Positions 35,101 to 44,568 of a stretch of 64,000 nucleotides of DNA are shown in pieces. The DNA is from Polaromonas sp. YR568 (GTDB lineage: Bacteria > Pseudomonadota > Gammaproteobacteria > Burkholderiales > Burkholderiaceae_C), in the NCBI RefSeq assembly GCF_900116715.1, contig NZ_FPBM01000008.1, forward strand, positions 62,001 to 126,000, read 5' to 3'. Each line of letters starts with the position of its first letter. The stretch's first letter is position 1. The position numbers and the translations under genes are program-made. The notes below the pieces were generated by a model. It was given only the letters and a program-made list of their open reading frames with translations. It was not told where the DNA came from and ran no database searches.

Positions 35101-36245
35101 AGGTCCTAAACGTTAATCACCTCCTGGACCCGGAAACGGGTGGGGGGACCGCCGAGCGAACCCTTCAGATCAGCCGTTTCCTGCAAAGAGCGGGTATTCA
35201 GACAAGCATTCTGGCACTTGACATTGGCCTGAGCCAGACGCGGCGGGAGAAATTCGAAGGCGTGAAAGTGGTAACGCTGCCTTGCCTGAACCGGCGGTAT
35301 TTTGTACCGTGGCCATCACAGGGCGTTATCCACAAATTGGTTGCAGATGCGGACGTGGTTCATCTCTCGGGACATTGGACAATACTCAATGCACTTGTGT
35401 ACAAGTCCTGCCGCCGCCAAGGCAAGCCTTTTGTTTTCTGCCCGGCCGGAGCGCTTGCAACCTTCGGCCGATCGCTCCGGCTCAAACGCACCTACGATGC
35501 ATGGATTGGCCGGGAACTAGCCCAGTCCGCAACTGCATGCGTGGCTATTACCCATCAGGAGCGCGCAGACTTCGCCGCGTATGGAGTATCGGCCGAACGT
35601 GTGACGGTGATTCCCAATGGAATCGATCCAGGCCAGTACGCCACCGGCCCGGCTGCGGAACGCGAAATTCGCGAACACCTCCAGATCGGGCCTGCACCCT
35701 ATATCTTGTTTCTGGGTCGATTAAATGCGATCAAGGGGCCGGACCTGTTGCTAGAAGCATTTTTGAGGGTCGCAAGCCGGTTTCCTGAGTTCCACCTGGT
35801 TTTTGTCGGCCCGGATGGAGGCTTGCAGGCATCCTTGATGGAAAACGCGGGGCAAAGCCCCCAAAAAGAAAGAGTACATTTCCCCGGCTACCTGGCCGGG
35901 GCGGATAAAGCGGCCGCCCTCAAGGCCGCAACGCTGCTGGTCATTCCGTCGCGCCGTGAAGCTATGTCCATTGTTGTGCTTGAGGCCGGCATATCGGGTA
36001 CCCCGACCCTGTTTACCAACGCCTGCGGCCTGGAAGGGATTTCGGCGCTGGGCGCCGGAACCATGGTGGAGCCCTCTGCTGAGGCGCTGGCTACCGGCCT
36101 CACTGCTTTGCTGGCCGACCCAACATCCACGCGCGCGGCAGCTGTTCGCCTGGAAGCCTTGGTGCGCGAAAAATACCAGTGGGCCATGCAGGCGGCAAGC
36201 TATGTGACCCTGTATGAACAAATTCTGGGCAAAGCGCACGCATGA
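35097..36245 (+). CDS. Family 4 glycosyltransferase
   Basis: 382 residues. The GT-B pattern includes an N-terminal HLLDPETGGGTAERTLQ loop, the central VTVIPNGIDPGQY and the C-terminal ILFLGRLNAIKGPDLLLEAF, followed by VIPSRREAMSIVVLEAGISGTP with the retaining E-x7-E. It transfers a sugar with retention, probably a nucleotide hexose or deoxyhexose. The ATG overlaps the SDR stop (ATGA), and its own stop overlaps the next GT4. Acceptor unknown. Confidence 0.88.
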   Translation: MKVLNVNHLLDPETGGGTAERTLQISRFLQRAGIQTSILALDIGLSQTRREKFEGVKVVTLPCLNRRYFVPWPSQGVIHKLVADADVVHLSGHWTILNALVYKSCRRQGKPFVFCPAGALATFGRSLRLKRTYDAWIGRELAQSATACVAITHQERADFAAYGVSAERVTVIPNGIDPGQYATGPAAEREIREHLQIGPAPYILFLGRLNAIKGPDLLLEAFLRVASRFPEFHLVFVGPDGGLQASLMENAGQSPQKERVHFPGYLAGADKAAALKAATLLVIPSRREAMSIVVLEAGISGTPTLFTNACGLEGISALGAGTMVEPSAEALATGLTALLADPTSTRAAAVRLEALVREKYQWAMQAASYVTLYEQILGKAHA

Positions 36246-37462
36246 GGGTGCTCGTCATCAGCCAATATTTCTGGCCGGAAAACTTCAGAATCAACGATCT
36301 CGTTGAAGGATTGCTTGAGCGCTCGCACGAAGTGACCGTGCTCACAGGTCTTCCCAACTACCCTTCCGGCAAGTTGTTCCCGGGTTTTGGCTTTGGAGGC
36401 CCTTACAAAGGCCGGTTTGGCGGCGCGCAAGTCATTCGCGTGCCGCTGGTACCCCGGGGCAGCGGCCGCGCGATCCGGCTCGTCCTCAATTACTTTTCGT
36501 TTGCCTTGGCTGCAAGCGTCCTGGGCGGCTGGCGCTGCAAAGGGCCCTACGATGCCATTCTGGTTTTTGAACCATCACCGGTAACAGTCGGTATACCAGC
36601 CCGGGTCATTTCCAGTTTAAAAGGTGTGCCCATCCTGTTTTGGGTACAGGATTTGTGGCCAGAAAGCCTTTCCGCCACCGGAGCAGTCAAATCGCAGCGG
36701 GCCCTGAATACGGTTGCCAGCCTGGTGCGCTGGATCTACCGAGGCTGCGCAAAAGTGCTCGTTCAATCCGAAGCCTTTGTCCAGCCGCTTCTTGATCTCG
36801 GCGTAGAGAGGGGGAAAATCCGGTATTTCCCCAACAGCGCGGAGGCGATTTACCAGGCCCCGCCCGATGGGCAGGTATGGACCGCCCCCGCCCTGCCCAC
36901 CGGCTTTCGTGTGATGTTTGCGGGGAATATCGGAGCGGCGCAATCCCTCGAGACGATGCTGGCAGCCGCTGAAATCCTCCGAAGTCACCCGGATATCCAC
37001 TGGATCGTTGTCGGAGACGGCCGCCAGGCGCCATGGCTCAAAGAAGAAGTGGCCAGGCGCGGGCTAGGCGCCCACATTCATCTGGTGGGGCACTTTCCGC
37101 TGGCTGCGATGCCGCAGTGGTTTGCACAGGCTGACTTGATGTTTGCAAGCCTGCGCCGGGATCCGGTCTTTGCGCTGACCATCCCCTCAAAAGTACAGTC
37201 CTACCTCGCTTGCGCAAAACCCATCGTGGCCGCCCTGGATGGCGAAGGCGCCCGCGTCATCCACATCTCCGGCGCAGGCCTGGCCGTGCCCGCCGAAGAC
37301 GCCCAGGCACTGGCCGAGGCTGTGCTGAAAATCTATAAAATGGACCCTTCCGGACGCAAAGTATTAGGAGACAATGGCCGGAAGTACTACGAAAAGCACT
37401 TTGACCGTGAAAAGCTTCTTGACAAATTGGACGAGTGGCTGTCTGAAGTAAAAAAGAATTGA
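36242..37462 (+). CDS. wbuB: Family 4 glycosyltransferase, WbuB-like
   Basis: 406 residues. The N-terminus VISQYFWPENFRINDLVEGL, then LTGLPNYPSGKLFPGF, is a hallmark of WbuB/WbnH-type transferases; LFWVQDLWPESL and a later MFAGNIGAAQSL follow. WbuB enzymes are usually found with fnlABC and add L-FucNAc or a related amino sugar. The fnl genes come next here, so L-FucNAc is the likely donor sugar (inference). The ATG overlaps the preceding stop. Confidence 0.82.
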   Translation: MRVLVISQYFWPENFRINDLVEGLLERSHEVTVLTGLPNYPSGKLFPGFGFGGPYKGRFGGAQVIRVPLVPRGSGRAIRLVLNYFSFALAASVLGGWRCKGPYDAILVFEPSPVTVGIPARVISSLKGVPILFWVQDLWPESLSATGAVKSQRALNTVASLVRWIYRGCAKVLVQSEAFVQPLLDLGVERGKIRYFPNSAEAIYQAPPDGQVWTAPALPTGFRVMFAGNIGAAQSLETMLAAAEILRSHPDIHWIVVGDGRQAPWLKEEVARRGLGAHIHLVGHFPLAAMPQWFAQADLMFASLRRDPVFALTIPSKVQSYLACAKPIVAALDGEGARVIHISGAGLAVPAEDAQALAEAVLKIYKMDPSGRKVLGDNGRKYYEKHFDREKLLDKLDEWLSEVKKN

Positions 37463-37717
37463 CTGTCGGCATGTGCGACTGATCGCGGACGGCCAACACG
37501 GCGCACTGTTTGCTTGCGTCATCTGGACTGCGACAGCGCCACCGAGCCCATATTTGAATTCAGCTGAACGCGTACCGAGAGAACCTAATCTTCAATCGCG
37601 CGTTCAGTTCAAGGCTGTAATTAAACCTTCTGGCGCCTCATTTGGACTTCCGTCTCACATGACAGATCATATTCACCGCCTTCCTCATTTTTTGAGGCGG
37701 AAACACCCCATCAATCG
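37463..37717. other. Intergenic gap before the fnl genes, with a hairpin
   Basis: A 255-base gap with no supported protein. CCGCC-T (37676-37681) can pair with A-GGCGG (37695-37700), or alternatively CCTCA (37683-37687) with TGAGG (37693-37697), just upstream of the fnlB start. A leader structure or weak terminator is possible. No clear promoter was seen. Confidence 0.35.
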
Positions 37718-38590
37718 ATGAGCACAGTACTAATTCTTGGTGCAAGCGGAATGCTGGGCAGCGCCACCTTGCAGGTCTTCGCAGAATCCAATGCGCATCA
37801 AGCTGTCGGCGCGATCCGGTCCAATGCCAGCAAGGCCTTGTTTCCCTCCCACCTGCGTAATCACCTGATCGTAGGAGGGGACGTCGAAAACCCCGACTCG
37901 CTGATTCAGCTGTTCCAGACTGTGCAGCCGCAGGTCGTGATCAACTGCATCGGCCTCATCAAACAGTTGTCACATGCCGGTGATGCGCTGAGCGCCATTC
38001 CGGTCAATTCCCTGCTGCCGCATCGCATTGCTCGCCTGTGTAGCCTGACCGGAGCGCGGCTGGTCCATATCAGTACGGATTGCGTTTTTTCTGGGAGAAA
38101 AGGCGGCTACTTTGAGAGCGATGCACCCGACGCGGAGGATCTGTACGGTCGCTCCAAGCTGCTGGGAGAAGTGGACTATCCGCACGCGATCACATTGAGA
38201 ACCTCCATCATCGGGCATGAACTGGCCGGTGCCAATGGGCTGATCGGCTGGTTCCTGCAGCAACAGGGCACATGCAAGGGCTACAACAAGGCGATTTTCT
38301 CGGGTCTGCCCACCGTAGAGCTGGCGCGCCTTATCCGGGACGTCGTTCTGCCGAGAGCCGACCTCCACGGCCTCTACCACGTGGCGTCGTCCCCCATCAA
38401 CAAATATGAACTCCTCACCATGGTCGCCACTGCCTACGGGAAAAGAATCGAGATCACCCCTGACTCCCAGCTGGTGATTGATCGCTCATTGAATGCGCAG
38501 CGTTTCAACGCCGCAACAGGCTATACCCCGCCAGCATGGCCCGATCTCGTTGAGACAATGCATCGCTACGAGGTATCCCGCCATGTTTGA
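37718..38590 (+). CDS. fnlB: RmlD-like reductase of UDP-L-FucNAc synthesis (FnlB/WbjC)
   Basis: 290 residues. LILGASGMLGSA binds NAD(P), STDCVFSGRKGGY supplies the serine and YGRSK is the catalytic YxxxK. Residues such as LRTSIIGHEL and YHVASSPINKYELL match the FnlB/WbjC/CapF-like reductase domain. In the pathway it reduces the 4-keto intermediate from the FnlA dehydratase. The gene order B-A-C, with eight-base overlaps, is the same set as in FucNAc-containing O-antigens although the order varies. Confidence 0.8.
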   Translation: MSTVLILGASGMLGSATLQVFAESNAHQAVGAIRSNASKALFPSHLRNHLIVGGDVENPDSLIQLFQTVQPQVVINCIGLIKQLSHAGDALSAIPVNSLLPHRIARLCSLTGARLVHISTDCVFSGRKGGYFESDAPDAEDLYGRSKLLGEVDYPHAITLRTSIIGHELAGANGLIGWFLQQQGTCKGYNKAIFSGLPTVELARLIRDVVLPRADLHGLYHVASSPINKYELLTMVATAYGKRIEITPDSQLVIDRSLNAQRFNAATGYTPPAWPDLVETMHRYEVSRHV

Positions 38591-39593
38591 CAACAAAGTC
38601 CTCTTGATCACGGGTGGAACCGGGTCGTTCGGCAATACGGTGTTGAAGCGTTTTCTCGCCACGGACGTGAAGGAAATCCGGGTTTTCAGCCGCGACGAGA
38701 AAAAACAGGAGGACATGCGGATTGAGCTTGGCAACGACAAGGTGAAGTTCTACATCGGCGACGTGCGCTCATGCGAAAGCCTTGCGCAAGCGATGGTCGG
38801 CGTCGACTATGTATTTCACGCTGCAGCGCTGAAACAGGTACCGTCGTGCGAGTTTTATCCCATGGAGGCCGTGCGAACCAACGTTCTGGGCACCGAAAAC
38901 GTCCTGAACGCCGCTATCGCTTCAGGCGTGAAACGGGTAGTAGTGCTGAGCACCGACAAGGCGGTATACCCCATCAATGCAATGGGCATCTCCAAAGCCA
39001 TGGCGGAAAAACTCATGGTGGCACGCTCCCGCATGATTCCCGAATCGGGGCCGGTTATTTGCGCCACCCGCTACGGCAATGTGATGGCATCCAGGGGTTC
39101 GGTCATACCCCTGTTCGTGAACCAGCTCCGCGCGGGCCAGCCACTGACCTTGACCGATCCGAAGATGACCCGCTTCCTGATGTCGCTTGAGGACTCCGTC
39201 GATCTTGTCCTGCACGCATTTGAGCACGCCCAGCAAGGGGACATATTCATACAGAAGTCCCCCGCATCCACGGTCGCAGACCTTGCCCAGGCACTGCAGG
39301 AGCTTTTTGGCCGGGAAGCGCCTGTGAACATCATCGGTACACGCCATGGCGAAAAACTTTATGAATCCCTGATTTCCAGAGAGGAAATGGCGAAGGCCGA
39401 AGACATGGGCCGCTATTACCGCATTCCGGCCGACAACCGCGATCTCAACTACAAAAAATACTTTGTCGAGGGAGAGCAAAACATCTCGGACCTGGACGAC
39501 TACACCTCGCACAACACTCAGCGGCTTGACGTGCCGCAGATCAAATCTGTGCTTCTGAAGCTCAGCTACATCCAGGAGATGCTTGGTGCTTAA
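38583..39593 (+). CDS. fnlA: UDP-GlcNAc 4,6-dehydratase/5-epimerase (FnlA/WbjB/CapE)
   Basis: 336 residues from the ATG at 38583; the frame is open back to 38493 but only inside fnlB. VLLITGGTGSFGN binds NAD, STDKAVYPINAMGISK contains the M-xxx-K pair used by this family instead of Y-xxx-K, and RYGNVMASRGSVIP with a GEKLYESLIS segment complete the signature. It converts UDP-GlcNAc to a 4-keto-6-deoxy-L-sugar, the first step to UDP-L-FucNAc. It overlaps fnlB by eight bases and fnlC at the other end. Confidence 0.92.
   Translation: MFDNKVLLITGGTGSFGNTVLKRFLATDVKEIRVFSRDEKKQEDMRIELGNDKVKFYIGDVRSCESLAQAMVGVDYVFHAAALKQVPSCEFYPMEAVRTNVLGTENVLNAAIASGVKRVVVLSTDKAVYPINAMGISKAMAEKLMVARSRMIPESGPVICATRYGNVMASRGSVIPLFVNQLRAGQPLTLTDPKMTRFLMSLEDSVDLVLHAFEHAQQGDIFIQKSPASTVADLAQALQELFGREAPVNIIGTRHGEKLYESLISREEMAKAEDMGRYYRIPADNRDLNYKKYFVEGEQNISDLDDYTSHNTQRLDVPQIKSVLLKLSYIQEMLGA
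39574..39578 (+). promoter_or_regulatory. Ribosome binding site deciding the fnlC start
   Basis: AGGAG seven bases ahead of the GTG at 39586 supports that start. The TTG at 39583 and the ATG at 39598 fit worse, and LKVMTLVGTRPE then begins the protein as in relatives. Confidence 0.5.
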
Positions 39594-40710
39594 AGTCATG
39601 ACGCTGGTCGGCACCCGGCCTGAACTGATCAAGATGAGCCGGGTCATTGCGGAGCTCGACAAGCAGGTCGCCCATGTCCTGGTGCATTCGGGGCAGAACT
39701 ACGATTACGAATTGAACCAGGTCTTTTTCGATGAACTGGGCATCCGCAAGCCCGACCACTTTCTCGAGGCGAGCGGTGAGACACCAGCGCAGATGATCTC
39801 GGAAATCATCGCCAAGGCAGACGCCGTCTTCGCTGCGGAAAAGCCCGACGCGCTGCTTTTGTATGGCGACACCAATACCTGCCTTGCGGTGATCGCCGCC
39901 AAGCGCCGAAAAATTCCCGTGTTCCACATGGAAGCCGGAAATCGCTGTTTCGATCAGCGAGTGCCGGAGGAGCTCAATCGCAAGGTGCTCGATCATCTGA
40001 GTGATATCAATCTGGTGTTGACCGAACACGCTCGCAGGTACTTGCTGGCGGAGGGCATTCGTCCTGAAACCATCATCAAGACCGGCTCCCATATGGAGGA
40101 GGTGCTGGCGCACTACATGCCCGGAATATCGGCATCTACCATACTGGCCCGCGAAAACCTCACTAAGAACCAGTTTTTCATTGTGAGTGCGCACCGCGAG
40201 GAGAATGTCGACACGGCGGAGAACCTCGTCGATTTTCTGGATACCCTGCACGCCCTCGCGGATACCTACCAGTACCCGGTTATCGTCTCAACCCATCCGC
40301 GCACGCGCAAACGGCTTGAAGCCCTGGGCAAATCTCTGGAGCACCCCCTGATCAGGTTTTCCAAGCCCTTCGGCTTGCTCGACTACATCCACCTGCAGAT
40401 GTCGGCTTTCTGCGTCCTCTCGGACAGCGGCACGATCACTGAAGAGGCATCGTTGCTGAATCTGCCGGCAATTACAATCCGGAACGCCCACGAGCGGCCA
40501 GAGGGCATGGATGAGGGCACCCTGATCATGAGCGGCCTGAAAAAGGATCGTGTGCTGGACGCAATCCGCGTTGTGACGAACCAGCACAACCGGGAAAGCC
40601 GCGCAATGGCTGTGGTTCCTGACTATCAAGGTGGAGCGGTGTCCAAGCAGGTTGTCAGGATTGTGCTCAGCTATACCGATTATGTGAATCGGACGGTGTG
40701 GTCCCGATAG
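39586..40710 (+). CDS. fnlC: UDP-HexNAc 2-epimerase of UDP-L-FucNAc synthesis (FnlC/WbjD/CapG)
   Basis: 374 residues from GTG at 39586. It belongs to the non-hydrolysing 2-epimerase group: VGTRPELIKM, GQNYDYELNQVFFDELGIRKPD, MEAGNRCFDQRVPEELNR and DSGTITEEASLL. The GNRCFDQRVPEE segment is a close match to WbjD/FnlC rather than to WecB. It converts the C2 position of the reduced intermediate, giving UDP-L-FucNAc. It overlaps fnlA by eight bases, so the three enzymes are coupled. Confidence 0.9.
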   Translation: MLKVMTLVGTRPELIKMSRVIAELDKQVAHVLVHSGQNYDYELNQVFFDELGIRKPDHFLEASGETPAQMISEIIAKADAVFAAEKPDALLLYGDTNTCLAVIAAKRRKIPVFHMEAGNRCFDQRVPEELNRKVLDHLSDINLVLTEHARRYLLAEGIRPETIIKTGSHMEEVLAHYMPGISASTILARENLTKNQFFIVSAHREENVDTAENLVDFLDTLHALADTYQYPVIVSTHPRTRKRLEALGKSLEHPLIRFSKPFGLLDYIHLQMSAFCVLSDSGTITEEASLLNLPAITIRNAHERPEGMDEGTLIMSGLKKDRVLDAIRVVTNQHNRESRAMAVVPDYQGGAVSKQVVRIVLSYTDYVNRTVWSR

Positions 40711-40792
40711 ATACACACCTTTGGAGCAACCTCCCCCGTCTGCACCAATGAAGCAAGCGCAACAAGAATCAAATATTCAAATCGAGAGCACC

Positions 40793-42112
40793 ATGGAAAA
40801 GATTCCTTACCCCAAAGACATCGTCAAATCTGACTTTACCGGTGAAGATGGTCACCTCAAGACGAAATACGGGCTGCCGGAGGATGTCGAGTTTTGCGTG
40901 AAATGCGTGATCTCCAACCAGCGGCCCAATTCGGCAGTCGAGTACACGCATACCAAGGACTCCAAGAAAAAAACCATTCACTTTGACGAGCATGGTGTTT
41001 GCGATGCGTGCAACTTCGCGGAGAAAAAGAAGGCCACCATTGACTGGGAAGAGCGGGAGCGCAATCTGATTGAGTTGTGCAACCGTCATCGCAGCACCGA
41101 TGGCAGCTATGACTGCATCGTACCGGGCTCCGGCGGCAAGGACAGCTTTTACGCCTCGCACATCCTGCGCACCAAATACGGCATGCATCCGCTGACGGTC
41201 ACCTGGGCACCGCACGTTTACACCGATTGGGGGTGGAAAAACTTCCAGAGCTGGATCCACGCAGGTCATGACAACCTGCTGATGACGCCCAATGGCCGCG
41301 TACACCGGCTATTGACGCGCCTGGCGGTGGACAACCTGTTCCACCCCTTTCAGGCATTCATGTTCGGCCAGAAGGCGCTCGCACCGAAAATGGCCTTGCT
41401 GCACAAGATCCCGCTAGTGTTTTACGGTGAGAATGAAGCAGAGTACGGCAATCCGATCGGCGACACCGAAACAGCCAAGCGCGACTGGTCGTACTTCACC
41501 GCCGCGGACCAATCAAAAGTCAGTCTGGGCGGCGTCAGCGTACCGGACCTGAAGCAGCACTTCGGAGTAGAGCATCAAGACTTGCTGCCCTACCTGCCGG
41601 CCGATCCGAACCAGATCGAAGAGCAGAAAGTCGAAGTGCACTATCTGGGCTACTACCTCAAATGGCACCCACAGAGCTGCTATTACTATGCCGTTGAGCA
41701 TGGCGGCTTCGAGGCTTCCCCCGAGCGCACTCCCGGCACCTACAGCAAATACAACAGCATTGACGACCGCATCGACGACTTCCACTATTACACGACCGGC
41801 GTGAAGTTCGGCCTGGGCCGCGCCACCTATGATGCCGCCCAGGAGATTCGTTCGGGCGACATCACACGCGAAGAAGGCGTGGCGCTGGTCAAGCGATTCG
41901 ACCACGAGTTCCCTGAACGCTTTGCCGATGAGATATTCCGCTATCTGAGTATCCCAGCCAAGGAGTTTGGGGAAGCTGCCAGCGCGATGTTCGAGCAGCC
42001 CGTGCTGGACAGGGAGTACTTCATGAAACTGGCGGACACCTTCCGATCGCCCCACCTGTGGAAGTGGGAAGACGGGCAGTGGAAATTACGGCATGCGGTG
42101 TGGCATGGGTAA
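40793..42112 (+). CDS. wbpG: N-acetyl sugar amidotransferase (WbpG/PseA/LegA family)
   Basis: 439 residues from the ATG at 40793, which has a GAGAG ahead. A zinc-type cysteine set (C35/C38 and C70/C73) and the ATP-PPi loop SGGKDS (113-118) are visible. This family converts an N-acetyl group to an acetamidino group using ammonia and ATP, on pseudaminic or legionaminic acid (PseA/LegA) or on a ManNAc-uronate (WbpG). A dedicated HisF/HisH pair follows at once as the glutaminase, as in P. aeruginosa. ATG 40748 and TTG 40721 upstream in the same frame are less likely starts. Confidence 0.9.
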   Translation: MEKIPYPKDIVKSDFTGEDGHLKTKYGLPEDVEFCVKCVISNQRPNSAVEYTHTKDSKKKTIHFDEHGVCDACNFAEKKKATIDWEERERNLIELCNRHRSTDGSYDCIVPGSGGKDSFYASHILRTKYGMHPLTVTWAPHVYTDWGWKNFQSWIHAGHDNLLMTPNGRVHRLLTRLAVDNLFHPFQAFMFGQKALAPKMALLHKIPLVFYGENEAEYGNPIGDTETAKRDWSYFTAADQSKVSLGGVSVPDLKQHFGVEHQDLLPYLPADPNQIEEQKVEVHYLGYYLKWHPQSCYYYAVEHGGFEASPERTPGTYSKYNSIDDRIDDFHYYTTGVKFGLGRATYDAAQEIRSGDITREEGVALVKRFDHEFPERFADEIFRYLSIPAKEFGEAASAMFEQPVLDREYFMKLADTFRSPHLWKWEDGQWKLRHAVWHG

Positions 42113-42872
42113 TGTCCGCCTGATTCCCCGCCTGGACATCAAAGGGCCCAACCTGATCAAAGGGATCAGGCTGGAAGGCCTGCGGGTGATGGGCGATCCG
42201 CAGGAATTCGCATTGCGTTACTACGAAGCCGGCGCCGACGAGCTCGTCTATATGGACATCGTGGCCAGCCTGTATGGGCGCAACAACCTCAGCGACATCA
42301 TTCGCCGCGCCGCGGATCAGGTCTATATTCCGATCACGGTCGGTGGCGGCATTCGCTCCGTTGACGACGCCCGCCACATCCTACGCTCGGGCGCCGACAA
42401 GGTCGCCATCAATACCGCCGCCATAGCCGATCCCAGCTTGATCACCAAGGTATCGCGCCGCTTCGGCTCGCAGGCCATGGTGCTTTCGATCGAGGCGAAG
42501 CTGACTGCCCCCGGCAAGTGGGAAGCCTATACCGACAACGGCCGGGAGCGTACCGGTCTCGACGTGATCGAATGGGCGCGCAAAGGCGTGGAGCTAGGCG
42601 CCGGCGAGATTCTCCTGACCTCTGTCGATCGGGAAGGAACGCGCAAAGGCTTCGAAGTCGACTTGATACGCCAGATCAGCGAGGCCGTCCCTATCCCCGT
42701 GATCGCCAGCGGCGGAATGGGCAGCGTCGAGCATCTGATCGATGCGGCCAAATCGGGAGGAGCGGATGCGGTGGCCATGGCCGACGTGTTGCACTACAAG
42801 CGGCTGGCGCTGCCGGACATCCGGGCCGCGGCGCTGAAGGCGGGCCTGAACGTACGGGATGTTCAAGCATGA
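42105..42872 (+). CDS. HisF-like subunit of the amidotransferase complex
   Basis: 255 residues from the ATG at 42105, overlapping the wbpG stop; ATG 42093 is also in frame. The TIM barrel begins VRLIPRLDIKGPNLIKGIRLEG, with DIVASLYGRNNL, ITVGGGIRSVDDA and IASGGMGSVEHLIDAAKSGGADAVAMAD. The loops depart from true HisF (LKG.NL.KGI in place of LDVKDGRVVKG). This is typical of the paralogues that channel ammonia to WbpG-type enzymes rather than act in histidine synthesis. The stop overlaps HisH. Confidence 0.85.
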   Translation: MGNVRLIPRLDIKGPNLIKGIRLEGLRVMGDPQEFALRYYEAGADELVYMDIVASLYGRNNLSDIIRRAADQVYIPITVGGGIRSVDDARHILRSGADKVAINTAAIADPSLITKVSRRFGSQAMVLSIEAKLTAPGKWEAYTDNGRERTGLDVIEWARKGVELGAGEILLTSVDREGTRKGFEVDLIRQISEAVPIPVIASGGMGSVEHLIDAAKSGGADAVAMADVLHYKRLALPDIRAAALKAGLNVRDVQA

Positions 42873-43516
42873 CCCAAAAAATCACCATCGCGGACTATGG
42901 CGTGGGCAATTTGCTCAACGTGGCCCGGGCATTTCAGCACTGCGGTGCCGACGTGCATGTCACCGAAAACCCCAGCGAAATTGCCGAAGCAGAGCGCTTG
43001 GTGGTGCCGGGAGTGGGCGCGTTCGAGGACAGTATCAACGAATTAACCCGACGTGGCTTCGCCGACGAAATCAAACGCTATGCGGAATCGGCGCGCCCGC
43101 TGTTCGGAATTTGTGTCGGCATGCAGATGCTGTTTGACGTCAGCGAAGAGTTCGGCGAGCATAAAGGGCTGGGCATATTGCCCGGCAGAGTCAAGGCCGT
43201 GCCCAACACCACAACGTCCGGCCAGATGCAACGCGTTCCGCATATCGGCTGGGGACATCTGCTCCACCCCGAAACCGGCCGAACCTGGCAAGGCACATTT
43301 CTTCAGTCGTTCGAGAGCGCCAGACCCGCCGTGTACTTTGTTCACTCCTTTGCGGCTTATCCAGAACGCGACGCCGATCGGCTCGCTGACTGCCTGTATG
43401 GCGGGCACCGCATCTGCGCGGCGGTCAAACGCGACAACATCGTTGCCACCCAGTTTCATCCTGAGCGCAGCGGTGAAATCGGACTGGCCATGGTGCGCAG
43501 CTTTCTTGCCCTTTGA
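42869..43516 (+). CDS. HisH-like glutamine amidotransferase subunit
   Basis: 215 residues from the ATG at 42869, in an ATGA overlap with the HisF-like gene; the same frame is open back to 42518 only within that gene. The class I triad is C82 in GICVGMQM, H197 and E199 in QFHPERSG. It hydrolyses glutamine and passes ammonia through the HisF-like barrel to the amidotransferase. Being separate from any his operon, and coupled to wbpG, it is the sugar-specific paralogue. Confidence 0.88.
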   Translation: MTQKITIADYGVGNLLNVARAFQHCGADVHVTENPSEIAEAERLVVPGVGAFEDSINELTRRGFADEIKRYAESARPLFGICVGMQMLFDVSEEFGEHKGLGILPGRVKAVPNTTTSGQMQRVPHIGWGHLLHPETGRTWQGTFLQSFESARPAVYFVHSFAAYPERDADRLADCLYGGHRICAAVKRDNIVATQFHPERSGEIGLAMVRSFLAL

Positions 43517-43517
43517 T

Positions 43518-44567
43518 ATGCCCGCGGCGCGCTCATCACTCGCCAGTGCTCCCGAGAAATACCTGATCGTCAGCCTTGGCAGCATAGGCCGACGGCACCT
43601 GGCCAACTTAAGAACCCTTTGCCCGGACGCCCAAATTGGCGTGCTGCGGCTGCATGCCACTGACAGTGGCGCCGCAACCCCGGCAGGCGCCGATCTCCAG
43701 TTCTTCTCTCTTGCGCAAGCCTTGGCATTCGCCCCCTCGGCGGCCATCGTTGCGGGACCCGCATCAACCCACCTGGATGTCGCGACGGCACTGGCGAATG
43801 CCGGAATCGCGCTACTGGTTGAAAAACCGATTGCAGACACAAGCACAGGCCTGGCTTCCTTGCTGCGCACTTGCGCCCACGCGGACATACCGCTGATGGT
43901 TGGCTACAACCTGCGCTTTCTGCCCTCTTTGGTGGAATGCAAAAGACTGCTCGACACCGGCGCGATCGGCCGGATCCGCGGCGTTCGCGCGGAAGTCGGG
44001 CAGTACCTTCCGGACTGGCGGCCGGGAACGCGCTACCAGGAGAATGTTTCCGCCAGGCGGGAGCTTGGGGGCGGCGCGCTGCTGGAGCTCAGCCACGAAA
44101 TCGACTACCTGTACTGGATGTTCGGCATGCCGGCGCGCGTCAGCGCCCGCGGCGGCCGTTACAGTGAACTGGAAATCGACGTTGAGGACATGGTCGAGCT
44201 TTGCCTGGAATACGAAAATCCCGCGCGTTTGGTCAATGTTCACCTGGATTTCCTGCAGCGATCACCCTCCCGTAGCTGCAAATTCATCGGTGACCAGGGG
44301 ACTCTAGTCTGGAACGGCATCACCGACCGGATTGATTTATTTTCTGCCGCCGAAGGCACCTGGAAACACGTCGACAAGCACGCACAGGCGGATCGCAACG
44401 GCATGTACCTTGATGAACTGCGCCACTTTCTGAACTGCTCGCGCCGGCAGGAGCCGGCCCTGTGCGATGGCGTACAGGGATATGATGTACTCGCAATTGT
44501 GGAAGCGGCCAAGGCGTCCATGCAACATGGCGCGGCTGTACCTGTCCATGGCTACACAGGAACCTGA
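43518..44567 (+). CDS. Gfo/Idh/MocA-family oxidoreductase
   Basis: 349 residues from the ATG at 43518; the open frame further back lies inside HisH. The N-terminal dinucleotide loop is SLGSIGRRHLANL (about 19-31), and VEKPIADT contains the family EKP with the catalytic-type lysine. The C-terminal half is the usual alpha/beta dimer domain with the LELSHEIDYLYWMFG stretch. Such oxidoreductases in nonulosonate loci oxidise or reduce nucleotide or free sugars, and the step here is not defined. It is followed at once by the third cytidylyltransferase. Confidence 0.84.
   Translation: MPAARSSLASAPEKYLIVSLGSIGRRHLANLRTLCPDAQIGVLRLHATDSGAATPAGADLQFFSLAQALAFAPSAAIVAGPASTHLDVATALANAGIALLVEKPIADTSTGLASLLRTCAHADIPLMVGYNLRFLPSLVECKRLLDTGAIGRIRGVRAEVGQYLPDWRPGTRYQENVSARRELGGGALLELSHEIDYLYWMFGMPARVSARGGRYSELEIDVEDMVELCLEYENPARLVNVHLDFLQRSPSRSCKFIGDQGTLVWNGITDRIDLFSAAEGTWKHVDKHAQADRNGMYLDELRHFLNCSRRQEPALCDGVQGYDVLAIVEAAKASMQHGAAVPVHGYTGT
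44558..44561 (+). promoter_or_regulatory. Ribosome binding site deciding the TTG start at 44569
   Basis: AGGA seven bases ahead of the TTG at 44569 favours that start. The protein then begins RTIAFIFARGG as in PtmB/LegF relatives, whereas ATG 44548 would overlap the upstream gene by 20 bases. Confidence 0.45.
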
Positions 44568-44568
44568 A

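Noticed and set aside
37473..37721. 82-codon open frame in the gap before fnlB, ending in an ATGA overlap
   Set aside because: It starts with GTG without a ribosome site, lacks domain features and its codon choice is less GC-rich than the neighbours; the overlap alone is not enough.
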